A stretch of 64,000 nt of DNA from Morinoia aosen (GCA_030386875.1 CM059575.1:49568859-49632858), one strand, 5' to 3'. Numbered from the stretch's first letter, positions 1-10,462 are shown. A program made the numbers and translations. Notes: generated by a model from the letters alone, not told the origin.

Positions 1-2
1 AT

Positions 3-1124
3 ATAGATGAAGGAAAGCTTGTTTTCTCCGTATTTCTTGACTTTCGAAAAGCATTCGATTGTGTGGACCATAACGTATTACTCTCGAAACTACATTGTTA
101 TGGCATTCGAGGGGCTGCCCATGATTGGTTTAGATCATACTTAGCAAATCGGAAACAATACGTTGTCATTGACGACGCAAAATCAGACCCTCAGACAATT
201 AGCCATGGGGTTCCACAAGGATCTGTCCTTGGGCCTCTCCTATTTCTAATTTTTATCAATGATATTAAATCTACATCATTCTTCAAATTCATAATTTTTG
301 CCGATGACAGTACCCTTTCTGCGGTTCTTCCAGACCAAAATCCCGCTAGGATGGCGGAGCGTATAAATAATGCACTTCATAAGGTTTCACTGTGGCTTAA
401 AGCTAATAAAATAAGCCTTAAAATCGATAAAACAAAATATATTACATTCTCATACAAGAAAAATATATGTCTCCCACGCATTCAAATTGGCGAAGGTGAA
501 ATCGAAGAAACCAACTCAAGTGAATTCCTCGGCATCATAATAGACAAACATCTAACCTTTAAAGAGCACATCGCTCATATTAGTTCTAAATTATCAAAAT
601 CTATCGGAATCCTAAATAAAGTTAAAAATTTCCTGCCTGAATCAGCCTTACAAATGCTCAACCGAACGCTCATTTCACCATACTTGCAATACGGAATAGA
701 AGCATGGCACGGAACTGATAAAAATAAAACCAACAAAACTTTTACCCTGCAAAAAAGAGCCATAAGAGCGGTAAAGAATCTAGAATATAATGCTCACACA
801 AATGACTCATTCAAAAATTTACGAATACTTAAGCTCTCGGATCTCTACAAAATCTCCATTTGCAATTTCATTTACAAAACATTAACAAATGATGGCGACA
901 ATAGCCTAAAACAACTATTAACTGCGCAAACTGGTCATCACGACCATTTAACCCGAAATAGAAGTAAATTCATGCTTCCTTATTACTCAAAGGCTCGGTC
1001 ACAACACAGTATCCTCTTCGTTGGAACTAAAACATGGAACTCAATACCTGCGGAGATCCGTGAAAGTAATTCTTATAAGGTATTCAAAAAAAGTCTTGAG
1101 TCTCACTTCCTATCAGATTACTAG
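3..1124 (+). CDS. LINE reverse transcriptase, 5' end outside window
   Basis: This is the C-terminal part of a non-LTR retrotransposon polymerase, which copies its own RNA at a nicked chromosomal target. The frame is open from base 3, upstream of any start codon. RT motif A reads FLDFRKAFDCVDH (about bases 33-71), motif B GVPQGSVLGPLLF, and the catalytic motif C FADD (about base 298). The C-terminal region contains FVGTKTWNSIPAEIRES, a pattern common at the end of CR1/Jockey-type ORF2 proteins. No lesion is visible in the part seen, unlike most elements here. The endonuclease and ORF1 would lie left of the window. Assignment to CR1/L2-like rather than Jockey rests on the 9-bp repeat tail downstream and is moderate. 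Confidence 0.9.
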   Translation: MDEGKLVFSVFLDFRKAFDCVDHNVLLSKLHCYGIRGAAHDWFRSYLANRKQYVVIDDAKSDPQTISHGVPQGSVLGPLLFLIFINDIKSTSFFKFIIFADDSTLSAVLPDQNPARMAERINNALHKVSLWLKANKISLKIDKTKYITFSYKKNICLPRIQIGEGEIEETNSSEFLGIIIDKHLTFKEHIAHISSKLSKSIGILNKVKNFLPESALQMLNRTLISPYLQYGIEAWHGTDKNKTNKTFTLQKRAIRAVKNLEYNAHTNDSFKNLRILKLSDLYKISICNFIYKTLTNDGDNSLKQLLTAQTGHHDHLTRNRSKFMLPYYSKARSQHSILFVGTKTWNSIPAEIRESNSYKVFKKSLESHFLSDY

Positions 1125-1527
1125 TCGTGTAAGATCACAGAGTCAAACCTTGTCCCCTACATAACTGGTCCTAATAATATAATTTGCCTTGGTTAACTTC
1201 GCCGATCTTCAGTCTGTTCTTGAATCGTTTGTCGAATATACTGATAAATCTAGTCCATATGAACTATATTGTGAAATGAAGTATCTAATTTCGAGTTAAT
1301 TATCTCATTGGTCAGTCTAATGCGTCTCTAGTTTAAGTGAATTAGGTTAAACATTATTGTACTCCTAAGACTAACCTTGATGGTAGGATGCCCTAGAAGT
1401 CACTGAACTTATTCGGGCCCACAGGTAGCTATACTCAAATTTGACCATTGTACTAGACTCAAGAAACATTTTATCTCTGTATCACCTGTGGTAAATAAAT
1501 TGTTTAAATTGTTTAAATTGTTTAAAT
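1125..1527 (+). other. 3' UTR and 9-bp repeat tail of the LINE
   Basis: Non-coding sequence after the RT stop. It ends in 3.4 copies of the 9-mer AAATTGTTT (1497-1527). CR1- and L2-type LINEs end in short tandem repeats instead of poly(A), so 1527 is taken as the 3' insertion boundary. It abuts the 3' LTR of the Gypsy element on the minus strand. Confidence 0.75.
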
Positions 1528-1664
1528 CTATATACACACTTGCAGTCAACATTTACTGTTTAGCTGACTACGACCAGTCGGGAACTGACTGCGATTGTTG
1601 CCGTCACGAGCGTTGACAACTTTTGGTCTGTCTAACTAGAACTTACATTACTCGCTATTTTACA
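1528..1664 (-). repeat. Partial 3' LTR of G1
   Basis: On the minus strand a purine tract (1665-1677, AAGGAGGGAGGGG) is followed directly by TGTAAAATAGCGAG, the expected PPT/LTR junction with a TG start. The remaining LTR is interrupted at 1527 by the LINE tail, and the rest should lie beyond the left window edge. Confidence 0.65.
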
Positions 1665-1730
1665 CCCCTCCCTCCTTAATTAGAAACCCTTCCCCCTGTA
1701 ACCCTACCTCCTTATTTGATCTAGTCAATC

Positions 1731-2622
1731 CTAAAGGTCCATTCTCACCACAGGCTTCCGAGCTCGGTTAGACCTGCGTGAGATGCTAGCACTTGGAGGC
1801 TCGTGCATCCTTGCCTCCTGGGTGGGTATCGAATTGTCAGGTGTTTCTGGGTCGGGTTCATTAGTCGGAGGTGGTGGGCATGATTTTCGAGCAGGTTGTG
1901 GAATCAACACGGTTTCCTCAATAGGTTGTTCCCTGGGTTCAGGGATGGCGTTCGAGCAGGTAATAACTTGGTCCTGGTGTCGACGAACGACCTCTTCCCC
2001 CTGCAGTTGGCACTTGTAGGACACCGGGCCCGTTTTCTCAACGGTAGTCGCAGGGTCCATTTTGGGGAACCCGGTGTGTATTGACGAACCATCACAGGAG
2101 ACTCCGGCGGAGTGTCCTTCGCGCTAGACCCTGGGTGGTATCTTTTCTGAGCGTCCTGGCGTTGAGCAACTTTGGACGCGATTGCTTCTGACGGCCAAAG
2201 TAGATCAAGACGAGAGCGAACTTTCCTGCCTAACATCAGTTCGGCAGGCGTAAAACCTGTTGTAGTGCGGGGTGTTAGCCGATAGTTGAACAGGAACCTG
2301 TCTAGTGCTAGGCGTAGGTTTCCGTTGACTTTCGTATATTCTTCTTGAACGTTTGTACCATCCGCTCGGCCAGTCCATTAGTTGAAGGATGGTATGGTGT
2401 GCTTGTAACATGCCGCATACCACATACCTTCACAAATTCTCGGAATTCGGCCGATATGAAACACGTTGCGTTGTCCGAAACAATTGTTACCGGGAATCTA
2501 AACGTCGCAAAAGTGTGTTTCAGGCACGAGATCGTTTCGCTAGAGGTTGTAGTAGATGTGGGAAAATTTTCAATCCACTTAGAGTGTGCGTCCACGATCA
2601 CTAGATAGTATTTTCCATCCAT
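1731..2622 (-). pseudogene. G1 integrase, broken
   Basis: Three overlapping minus-strand frames (2622-2308, 2423-2205 and 2236-1731) together cover the catalytic core and C-terminal part of a retroviral-type integrase, which inserts the cDNA. The D, D and E residues are visible: D in VDAHSKW, D in VSDNAT and E in PSTNGLAERMV. The frame changes near 2310-2420 and again near 2060-2230 are lesions. The last piece (2060-1731) is Pro/Ser-rich and ends in a basic segment, as in Mag-type C-termini. The zinc-binding N-terminus is not intact between 2622 and 2847. Confidence 0.8.
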
Positions 2623-2846
2623 TGGGCCTGCGTAGTCGATGTGTATGCGATTCCAAGGCTTCGCAGGCCATTCCCACGGATGGAGTTCAGCTTTCGTCGG
2701 TGCAGCTCAAGTGCTCAGGCACTCGCTGCATGACTTAGTCGTTTCTTCTAAATCTTTGTCCAGAAGGGGCCACCACACATAGCTGCGAGCTAGTTCTTCA
2801 TCCTGGATGATCTTGCATGGCCAGAGTGAAGTTCATCCACAATAGC

Positions 2847-3530
2847 TTATCTGAGGGCTTGGGGCACAATTATTCTTGCTCCCCAGAGTACACAGCCAAT
2901 TTGTGTGGACAATTCGTCTCTCCTCCTAGTGTACGGAGCGAGATTAGGGTCACCAATTACTGTCGAAAGCCAGCCTACCTGGCAGTATTTGTATACCTTA
3001 GAAAGTACTGGGTCCCTTAGGGTGCCATCGCGAATGTGGGTGCTGGTGACCGGAGCTGACTCAAAGAAGTTTACTAGGGACGTCCATTCCGCTGGAATGG
3101 GCATGGCTTCCGCAGGAGTCGTCACGGGTAGACGACCGAGAGCATCAGCCGTGCCCAACAGCATGCCAGACCGGTGACGCAAGGTGAACTTGTGGGACTG
3201 CAGCAGTAGAGCCCACCTTCGAATGCGCCCGGATGCCAACGGAGGGATGCTTCTAACCGGATCAAATAGTTCTAGTAGGGGTTTGTGGTCTGTGATTACC
3301 GTGAAGTCCTGCCCCCACAGGCACCAATGAAATTTTCGGAGTGCGAACACCATAGCCAGAGCTTCTTTCTCAGTCTGGGAGTAGTTGCGTTCTGTTGCTG
3401 TTAGAGTTCGGGAGGCAAAATAGGCGGAGCGTTCAATTCCATCAATAAGGTGACACAGCACCGCTCCCACACCATACGCACTACTGTAAGCCACTACCAC
3501 TATGGGAAGGTTAGGATCAAATTGGATCAA
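2847..3530 (-). pseudogene. G1 RNase H and integrase N-terminal region
   Basis: The 227-residue frame begins in the RNase H domain: SSAYGVGAVLCH, the SQTEKEALAMVFAL block holding the catalytic Glu, and ITDHKPLLELF are typical of Ty3/Gypsy. The domain removes the RNA template during reverse transcription. It is followed by a connection segment with RHRSGMLLGTADALGRLP, where Gypsy usually has N-ADALSRLP. The start used here is only the first Met after a break; the domain itself begins upstream (about 3560), where stop codons separate it from RT. Confidence 0.82.
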
Positions 3531-3680
3531 AGTCTAGGAGTCTAGGAAGGCTTGTTTAGACTTCTGGAATGCCTTCTCCTGACTTGCATCCCATTTCCAA
3601 GGATTTTTATTCCGCAGTAAGGCATTTTAGGGCTTCAACATAGTTGCAGAAGATCTTAGAAACTTTAAGTAGAAATTTAA

Positions 3681-4366
3681 TTACCCCAGATAAGCTCTCA
3701 GCTGAGTCACATTAGTAGGAGCTGGGGCATTCCGGATAGCTGCTACCTTTTCTGCCGTGGGGTGCAACCCATCCTTGTCAATCTGATATCCAAGGTAGGA
3801 TACCTGTGAAACTCCTATTTGACATTTATCCATTTTTAGTTTCAGCCCTGCCTCCTTTAGTTTAGATAGGACTTGATGGAGACGCTTGGAGTGCTCTAGC
3901 TCATTAGTAGCACTGATGAGTACATCATCGAGGTAGCAGAACACTCCTGGGAGGCCCTGTAATAGTCCTTTCATAGCACGCTGAAAGATTCCGGGAGCCG
4001 AGGCTATCCCGAAGCTCAGTCTTTTATAAGCAAACAGACCTCTGTGGGTGTTGATCACGGTGAGCTCCTTAGATTCATCGTCCAACGGAAGTTGGGCATA
4101 TGCTTGAGACATGTCTAGCTTGGAGTATATAACTCCTCCGGCTAACTTGCTAAATAAATCTTCCACCCTGGGTATAGGGTAGGATCTAGCCTAGTGGCCC
4201 TATTGACAGTTGATTTATAGTCACCACAGATTCGGATGCTTTGATCAGCCTTGAGCACGGGAACAATAGCCGCTGCCCATCTAGAGTACTGTACAGGGGT
4301 GAAGATACCTTCCTGCACCAGTCTATCTAGTTCTGCCTCCACCTTAGGTCTAAGTGAGTAAGGCAC
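3681..4366 (-). pseudogene. G1 reverse transcriptase, frameshifted
   Basis: Two minus-strand frames, 4366-4142 and 4166-3681, form one RT. The first has EGIFTPVQYSRWAAAIVPVLK and ICGDYKSTVN; the second has KLDMSQAYAQLPLDDES, SFGIASAPGIFQR and the catalytic FCYLDDVLIS. A frame change at about 4140-4170 breaks the protein in the segment before DLFSKL. The domain is of normal Ty3/Gypsy length. It lies between protease and RNase H of the same element. Confidence 0.88.
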
Positions 4367-4522
4367 GTTCCTGGTTTTGCAAAACTTTGGGGGTACTGTG
4401 GGGTTAATCTCAATTTTGAAATTCCTTCCCTTTAAAGCAGCCTAGGCCTGGTTGAAAAAGGTCGGGGAATTTTTCTACTAGCTCTTCAGGGCTAGTAATC
4501 AGCTTATGTATACAATTAGCTA

Positions 4523-4981
4523 TTATAATTGGCCTTGGGAATCAATCAGGTCCCTACCCAGCAAGGCTGGCCCTCCTCTGTCAACAACTACCATAGATGC
4601 TAGCTGAGGAGCCCTACCACTAGCTTCACGCTGGATGTTAGCCCTAATCTCCCCACAAACCACTAGTTCAGCTTCACCATAAGTCCTAAGCTTAACATCA
4701 GAAGGTCTCAACTCGGGTCTTGTCTTGGTGGGTAACTTAAAATAGGTAGCTTTTGATAGGATAGACCTGGCAGCACCATTGTCTACCTCCATTTCCAATG
4801 GCGCATTGTTTAGCAACAATTTTATTTTAATGGGGTGGGGTTTTAAATCATCGGCTATGGAGAATACCGCCCCATAACTACCCTGAATTGGCAACTGGGT
4901 AGTCTGCACACTGGTTGCATTGTTAGTTCTATTAGGATTAGGGCGGTGTTCCCTCCCCCTTTTTTTATGCATAGCATGCAC
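4523..4981 (-). pseudogene. G1 aspartic protease with altered active site
   Basis: Retropepsin that would cut the Gag-Pol polyprotein. The active-site loop reads MEVDNGAARSIL, so DNG replaces the usual DTG or DSG; the second conserved block GGPALLGRDLI is present at the C-terminus. It is in the same frame as gag, separated from it by one TAA at 4998-5000, so gag-protease was probably one open frame originally. The DNG change and the upstream stop both point to an inactive copy. Confidence 0.8.
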
Positions 4982-4999
4982 AAAATTATTTTCGTTGCC

Positions 5000-5743
5000 T
5001 TAAGCAGATTTTTGCTTCTTTAATTTGAAGCAACATTTCTTAAGATGGCCTTTTTGCCCACAACCATGACAAACACTGTCTTTATAGGGGCAATCACTAC
5101 GCCAGTGCAGATTACCATAGCCGCTGCATGCTGATTTGGGGCTAGCTTGAGCCTGAGTTTTGCCTAGAGACTTGTTAGCAGTTTGCTGTACTCTAGTCTG
5201 ACCAACATTCAAAATAGCGTTAGGTTGTCTCAACACCACTGTTTCTCTCAGCTGGGTTTCTTTGGCAGTTGCTAGCTCCACGGCTTTTTGCCATGTCAGG
5301 CCAGCTTCATTCAGCAAACAATTTTGAACATCATTACTGGCCACACCCAAAATGAAGCGGTCCAGTAATGTTTCTTCTAGTACTTCCTGTTTAAAATTAC
5401 AGGTATGTGAAAGGGCCTTCAAGCTAGCCACAAAATCAGCAATGTTTTCCCCTTGTTTCTGGTTCCGCTTATGGAACCTAAACCTTTCAAAGATCTGGTT
5501 GCGTGTTGGCTTAAAATGAAGTCTTAATGCTTCCATGATCTCATCACAGATAGCATCAAAAAGTCTTTTAGGGGACAGGACGTCTTTAGTCAGTCTTACA
5601 ATTTTAGGACCCACCAGAGCAATAAATGTGCGGGCTTTCTTACTGTCTTCCACTTTGTTGATACTCAGGAAGCAGTTCAGTCTAGTTTCATACTCAGGGA
5701 ATTCTAAAGGATTGAACTCTCCCAATGAACCTAGCATCGGCAT
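5000..5743 (-). CDS. G1 Gag with two zinc knuckles
   Basis: Structural protein of the retrotransposon particle, 247 residues from Met at 5743. The capsid-like part contains FNPLEFPEYETRLNCFLS near the N-terminus and the segment HFKPTRNQIFERFRFHKRNQ in the middle. Two nucleic-acid-binding knuckles lie near the C-terminus: one degenerate, around CSGYGNLHWRSDC, and one canonical CHGCGQKGHLKKCC. The sequence matches the gag style of Mag/K02A2.6-like Gypsy elements of invertebrates. The frame is open to a TAA at 5000 and the next frame carries the protease. Confidence 0.85.
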   Translation of the reverse strand: MPMLGSLGEFNPLEFPEYETRLNCFLSINKVEDSKKARTFIALVGPKIVRLTKDVLSPKRLFDAICDEIMEALRLHFKPTRNQIFERFRFHKRNQKQGENIADFVASLKALSHTCNFKQEVLEETLLDRFILGVASNDVQNCLLNEAGLTWQKAVELATAKETQLRETVVLRQPNAILNVGQTRVQQTANKSLGKTQAQASPKSACSGYGNLHWRSDCPYKDSVCHGCGQKGHLKKCCFKLKKQKSA

Positions 5744-5868
5744 ATTGAAATTTAGTCAGTTTAACTCACCCTGTGAAACACAAAAAATTCACGACACAAA
5801 TACTAAATCACTAAATAAATTATGAGTTCCCTCTCTAGTCTAGTCTCTCCCAGTAGTTCTACCAAAAT

Positions 5869-5879
5869 CCTCGTCGCCA
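5869..5879 (-). other. Primer binding site, tRNA-Ser type
   Basis: The plus strand reads CCTCGTCGCCA, the 3' end of insect tRNA-Ser(GCU) including CCA; the minus-strand RNA would therefore hold TGGCGACGAGG just after the 5' LTR. It marks the 5' end of the internal region of G1, 126 bp upstream of gag. Confidence 0.75.
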
Positions 5880-5880
5880 A

Positions 5881-6338
5881 TATCAGATACTAGTCTGAAA
5901 TAATAGTGGTAGTAATAGCAGTAGCAATGTGGCCGATTTAAGATAGCCCATGCCAATACACATAACAATCCTACACTAGGCTTCACTTCAGTGTTATCCT
6001 AACACACTGCATAGATTAAACTTCACATAGACAAGTAATGCAATCCACATAGATAGACATGATACACATCAATAATAATATATAGAGTAAATTATTATTA
6101 TTGATTATTAATTCTAATTATTAATTAATAATTAGATCATTTAGGGTAGTGGTGAGTTGATGTTTGGGTGTGTGGAGAGGGGAGAGTATCTGGGGTGCAT
6201 GGGGGACTTGCAAGAGAGGGTGTGGCTATATTATTGAGAGTAAGAATCAGAGAGAAAATAGTTGAATGAGGTGAGTTGTGAGCAAGAATAATGTGGGTGC
6301 GAATGAAATGGGGGTAGAGACATGGGTGTTTTTGAGCG
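5881..6338. other. Flank between G1 primer site and LARD
   Basis: About 460 bp without a credible gene. The first part should be the 5' LTR of G1 but does not match the visible piece of its 3' LTR. 6060-6130 is an AT-rich stretch made of ATTATTA words. From about 6140 the plus strand becomes G-rich (GGGTGTGTGGAGAGGGG), origin unknown. Confidence 0.4.
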
Positions 6339-6427
6339 TGTGCGCCAAGCGCCATCCATGCCCCTCTTCCCCCGTTCGCCTCAGAGGTCTTATAAGCGGT
6401 GAGCTCTTTACCCTATATACAAGGTCA

Positions 6428-6715
6428 CATGGGAGCCACATGGTTACGACATGGATTGTCCATGTTTGCCATATGGGTTCTACGTGCTCATGCTATCTGG
6501 AAACCGCATGGACTTTTGGATAGTGGCCCCATGTTGTTCCCCCCTGGTTAGGACACATGTAAAGCATGTGGGTCCTACATGGAAACCATATGCCTCGTGG
6601 CCATCCCTCGCTTCTGCCAGCTAGGATCCATGTGGTAATAACGCATGGGTTCCATGTATAAATCAAGCATACTTACCATGAATTCTGCCGACGTGTATTA
6701 TACATTGTTTCCATG
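6428..6715. repeat. Left subterminal CATG-rich array
   Basis: Irregularly spaced copies of CACATGG, CCATGT, GCATGG and CATGTGG, most spaced 10-30 bp apart and in both orientations. A matching array lies inside the other end of the same element. Such arrays are often transposase binding sites. Confidence 0.6.
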
Positions 6716-7315
6716 TGGTTATCGAAGTTGGTTGGTCGCTCCGGTGCCGTTGTAATGCCACGTCTTGTAGCAGATGACCTGTTGAGAACACGTCCCCCCA
6801 AAATGCCATTCTCATCACGCACTGAATCTTGATACCATACATAGTTATGTTATGTAAACTGATCGCAAATGTTTCGCGATTTTCTTTGAAGTAATTTATC
6901 GGCCGGTACAGTAGTTAGTGGCGAAAACAATGGCATCTCAGTATTCATGGGGTTTCATGGCAGCCTCCACCACTCGTTGTCGCGTGTTTTAGTGACATAT
7001 ATATAAGTATTATACGCATATTTGTGTCACAAGGCTGTTAGTTCATGAAGTCGTACATGCATGGTGAATGAAACCTCAACCGAAGATCTCGGGAGAACTT
7101 GCGAATTGAAATATTTTTTTCAGGGTGTAGAATGTAGGTTAGCAGCCAGGCTAAGATGCAATGAACGATTCCATCATTCAAGCATTTCCAATTTTCTTCA
7201 TACTTATTGACTTGTAATATGAGAAATTCAAAAATTGAATTTTTCTAAAACTAAGGCTTTCAAAAAAGACCGAAAACTATTAACCCTCCATGGTATAACT
7301 TATACCCAAGCTATA

Positions 7316-8264
7316 CCAGGTCTCCCGACAAAAATGTCCGCGACATTTTAATTGATTATATCTCCGCTTTATATAAACATATTTGAAATATATTTTTCCA
7401 AAATCTAATAAATTTTGTTTCCTTTTCGAATGATTTAAATTTCAAGTTTTTGACAATCGTTTAATAACCACTTTACAGGGATCGATTTACTGAAAGAGGT
7501 AAAACTAATTGGTCAAAGGAAATATTTTAAAAACAACACTGGTGTTCTTCATTTCTCATTTCCTACTGTTGAAAATAATTTTACAATGATTTATCATACA
7601 TACCACAAGTATTTAAACCCTCTGAGAGGTTATCCACTTCCTTATTTCATCACTTGAATACGCCTAAAATGCAGCTCAATAACCATCGGAGAATTTTCAG
7701 CGTGTTGGAATATGAAGCAACGAAAAACCGTGAAAAAGTTTGAGAAGCATTTAATTTTCTTCTAATTTTCTAACTGTGCGATACACAGTATTCTTATTAG
7801 GAGAGATCCTTCTGGAAATTTTTCATTAAATGCTCTTCTAACTTTTTCACAGTTTTTCGTCGCTTCATATTCCAACATGCTGAAAATTCTTCGATAGTTA
7901 TTGAGCTGCATTTTAGGTGTCTTCAAATGATGAAATAAGGAAGTGAATAACCTCTCAGAGGGTTTAAATACTTGGTGGTATGTTGGATACATCATTGTGA
8001 AATTAATTTTTAACAGTAGGTATTGAGAAATGAAGAACACCAGTGTTGTTTTCAACAAATTTATCTTGAACAACTAGTTTTTCTACCTCTTTCAGTAAAT
8101 CGATCGCTGTAAAGTGGTTATAAAAAGACTTTCAAAAACTGAAATTATTGTTCAAAAAGGAAACAAAATCACCTACATTGTGAAAAAAGGGTAGTGCAAA
8201 TATGCTAATTTAAAGCAGTGATATTATCACTTAAAAGGCGGAGACATTTTTATGGGACACCCGG
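7316..8264. mobile_element. 949-bp foldback (long-TIR) element
   Basis: Two arms of about 440 bp (7316-7755 and 7824-8264) are imperfect inverted copies around a 68-bp loop. Examples are AAATGCAGCTCAATAAC in the left arm against GTTATTGAGCTGCATTTTA in the right arm. Outer ends read CCAGGTCTCCC and, reversed, CCGGGTGTCCC, each flanked by TA (7314-7315 and 8265-8266). An ORF at 7762-8073 is only an arm read through. It is nested in the 4,050-bp element. Confidence 0.8.
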
Positions 8265-8394
8265 TACAGGTATTCGTGGTAAAACAACGGTCATCAATTT
8301 TTTCCGTAGCAGATATCCGCCAAATTAACATGGAATGGAAAAAACTGGCCGTCAAGAAGTAATTTTTGTTCAATTCTGCAACGATTTTCAGAAA

Positions 8395-8715
8395 AATTAA
8401 AGTCCTCTTATACTATGGCAGCGAACTTCAATATTCAAACTCAAAAAATCATGATACTAGTTGAATTGTTCAGTAATGAATTGTTATATTCATGAAAGCA
8501 AATCAAATTCCTATAATAAAATGGCAGTGCAAACTTCATTATTCAAAATCAAGGAGTCGTACAAGTTGAATTGTTCATTCTTATTAACATTTCTTAGAAG
8601 CAAATCAAATTCCTTTAACACAATGACAGCGCAAACTTCAATGCTCAAATTTAAAACATCATGATTCTATGTAAATGAACTATGATGAATGAATTTAACT
8701 TTCAAATGCATTAAC
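8395..8715. repeat. Three degenerate tandem repeats, about 104 bp
   Basis: Units start near 8395, 8501 and 8603 with AATCAAATTCCT-like words followed by ATGGCAGTGCAAACTTCA. They lie in AT-rich interior sequence of the 4,050-bp element. Confidence 0.65.
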
Positions 8716-10097
8716 ATTTCTAACAATTCAATTCCAATACATTCAAAATCATATTTAATAGTTTATAATACATGGATATGTCTTTGAAGGTGTAAATTTG
8801 TTCTTCATACATTTCTATTTTATCAAGGCAAAACATTGACAAAATGAATTACACAAACAAACCTCATCCATACTGTGAAGATTGATAAACTTTCAAAATA
8901 AAGGTCAATGAAATAAATTACTAAATGAGAAATAAGAAACAAAATTTTACAAAATTAATAATTGTACTGATGGATTTCTCATTGAGTATTTCAAATTAAA
9001 ATACTTACGTACATTTATACATATTTAAAAGTTCAAAAAATATTATTTCATTTATAACTAGTTTGGTACAACAATATGAAGTAAAAGCTATAAAATTCTT
9101 TCAGCATGGGTGGAGAAATGGCTTACAGTCATCGATAGGCTTGCACATGTATACGAATTAAAACTCTGTATATATATCTTACACGACTTCTAGTAACTTA
9201 TCACTTCCCATCACAACGGAGCGCTTATGAGAGAAAATATTGTAATAAAATCAGATGTTGATATTGACCGAAATTAGCAACAGTTCAACAGAAAGTAATT
9301 TACCTGCTATATCGTTTTAACCAGCAGCGCATAAGAACTAAGCTCATATTTAATTATTTCAATATCGACAGTAATAAGCTCGTCACATTAATTATCCCTT
9401 TCATTCACTAATACCATGAATTGAATGATATTCTTCGAGATGTCGAGGAGCACAATTATTAACACTGATCAGTTCACGTCTTGAGCTGAACTAAGTAACG
9501 GTCACGAGTGACGCAACACAGAAGTTGAACCATGGCGCAAGAGCGTCTGAGAGGAGGGGCAGGGAAGGGGGATCCGTGAAATCAAGTCTGCAGAGCTGCC
9601 AGATGCGCATGCTTTCGAAATCGAAATCTCAAAACTTATCCAAATAGTTACATGTGTGTGTATCAATTTATTTATTGGTGTGTTCTGTCCTCTAGTATTA
9701 TTAAACGAAAGCTTTTGAAATGGTACCTCACTCATATAAAGAATTCATTTATCCCAATTATTTGTTCAATGAGGTTAACAGCATATATTTCGCGGGCAAT
9801 GATCACCTTATTAGTTATAACAAACCTTTAAAATGAGCATTACAACTGATTAAGATACAACTAAGTCTTACAAAGGCGAATGTTAAATTTTATAGCACAC
9901 GGAATTTATTTTATCTCAGCTTGATTCTGAATACTGCAAAAAACAAAGTACATATTTTTGACCCAGAAGCAAATAGCAGTTAAATTTGAGACAAATCAGA
10001 CGTGTAAACAGGTTCTGAATTTGTTATAAATGCAGTATTTAATATGTGCTCTGAAAGGTATCTCTGCGATTTTATCAAAACACGAATAACAGCAATT
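8716..10097. other. AT-rich interior of TIR element, no gene seen
   Basis: About 1.4 kb without a recognisable ORF or repeat. A slightly GC-richer island lies at 9480-9610. Confidence 0.5.
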
Positions 10098-10116
10098 ACA
10101 TATATATATATATATA

Positions 10117-10213
<97 letters not shown>

Positions 10214-10214
10214 C
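10098..10214. repeat. (TA)n microsatellite
   Basis: About 117 bp of nearly pure TA, broken once by a G near 10117 and again near 10197. ORFs encoding Tyr-Ile repeats on both strands are artefacts of it. Confidence 0.97.
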
Positions 10215-10255
10215 AATGTTTTTTATAGCCGTTTAAAATCAAGTACGTTGCAAAC

Positions 10256-10450
10256 ACGCGTGCCTTCCATGTGGATAAGATTATTTAAGCCAATGTGGTA
10301 GCTAAGAGGAAATCCCACGTGGACCCCACGTATCAAATCCAGCATGCAATGTACTAACATGGCTATGATGAGTATATTCAGTGACAAATCCATTTTGCCA
10401 GCTGAAATCCACGAAACCAGCAACTAACCATGTGGTTTCCATGTGACATT
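10256..10450. repeat. Right subterminal CATG-rich array
   Basis: Contains CCATGTGG at 10268 and 10429, CCATGTGA at 10439, CAATGTGG, CACGTGG and ACATGG. It mirrors the left array and lies between the (TA)n tract and the right TIR. Confidence 0.6.
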
Positions 10451-10462
10451 GTATGTAGGGTA

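Larger units (their letters stand above)
1528..5880 (-). mobile_element. G1: decayed Mag-like Ty3/Gypsy retrotransposon
   Basis: On the minus strand the order is primer site, gag, protease, RT, RNase H, integrase, polypurine tract and LTR start, the standard Gypsy order. The coding part is split by several frameshifts and stops, so this copy is dead. Two CCHC knuckles in gag and a tRNA-Ser primer site fit the Mag/K02A2.6-like lineage. The 3' LTR is cut by the LINE at 1527. The sequence right of the primer site does not resemble the visible piece of the 3' LTR; that may be because only non-overlapping LTR parts survive. Confidence 0.85.
6411..10460. mobile_element. 4,050-bp TIR element with TA target duplication
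   Basis: Left end CCCTATATACAAGGTCACAT and reverse complement of right end CCCTACATACAATGTCACAT match at 18 of 20 bases, and the match continues with GG for a 22-bp TIR. The flanking dinucleotide TA occurs at 6409-6410 and 10461-10462, while the unfilled LTR at 15110-15120 has a single TA between CTCTT and GGGCCC. No transposase-like ORF is present, so it is non-autonomous or gutted. Both subterminal zones carry many CCATGTGG/CCACATGG-like words. TA duplication suggests a Tc1/mariner-type or other TA-specific transposase, but the CCCT terminus is not typical mariner. Confidence 0.82.

Noticed and set aside
9980-10301. Tyr-Ile repeat proteins on both strands
   Set aside because: Pure products of the (TA)n tract.
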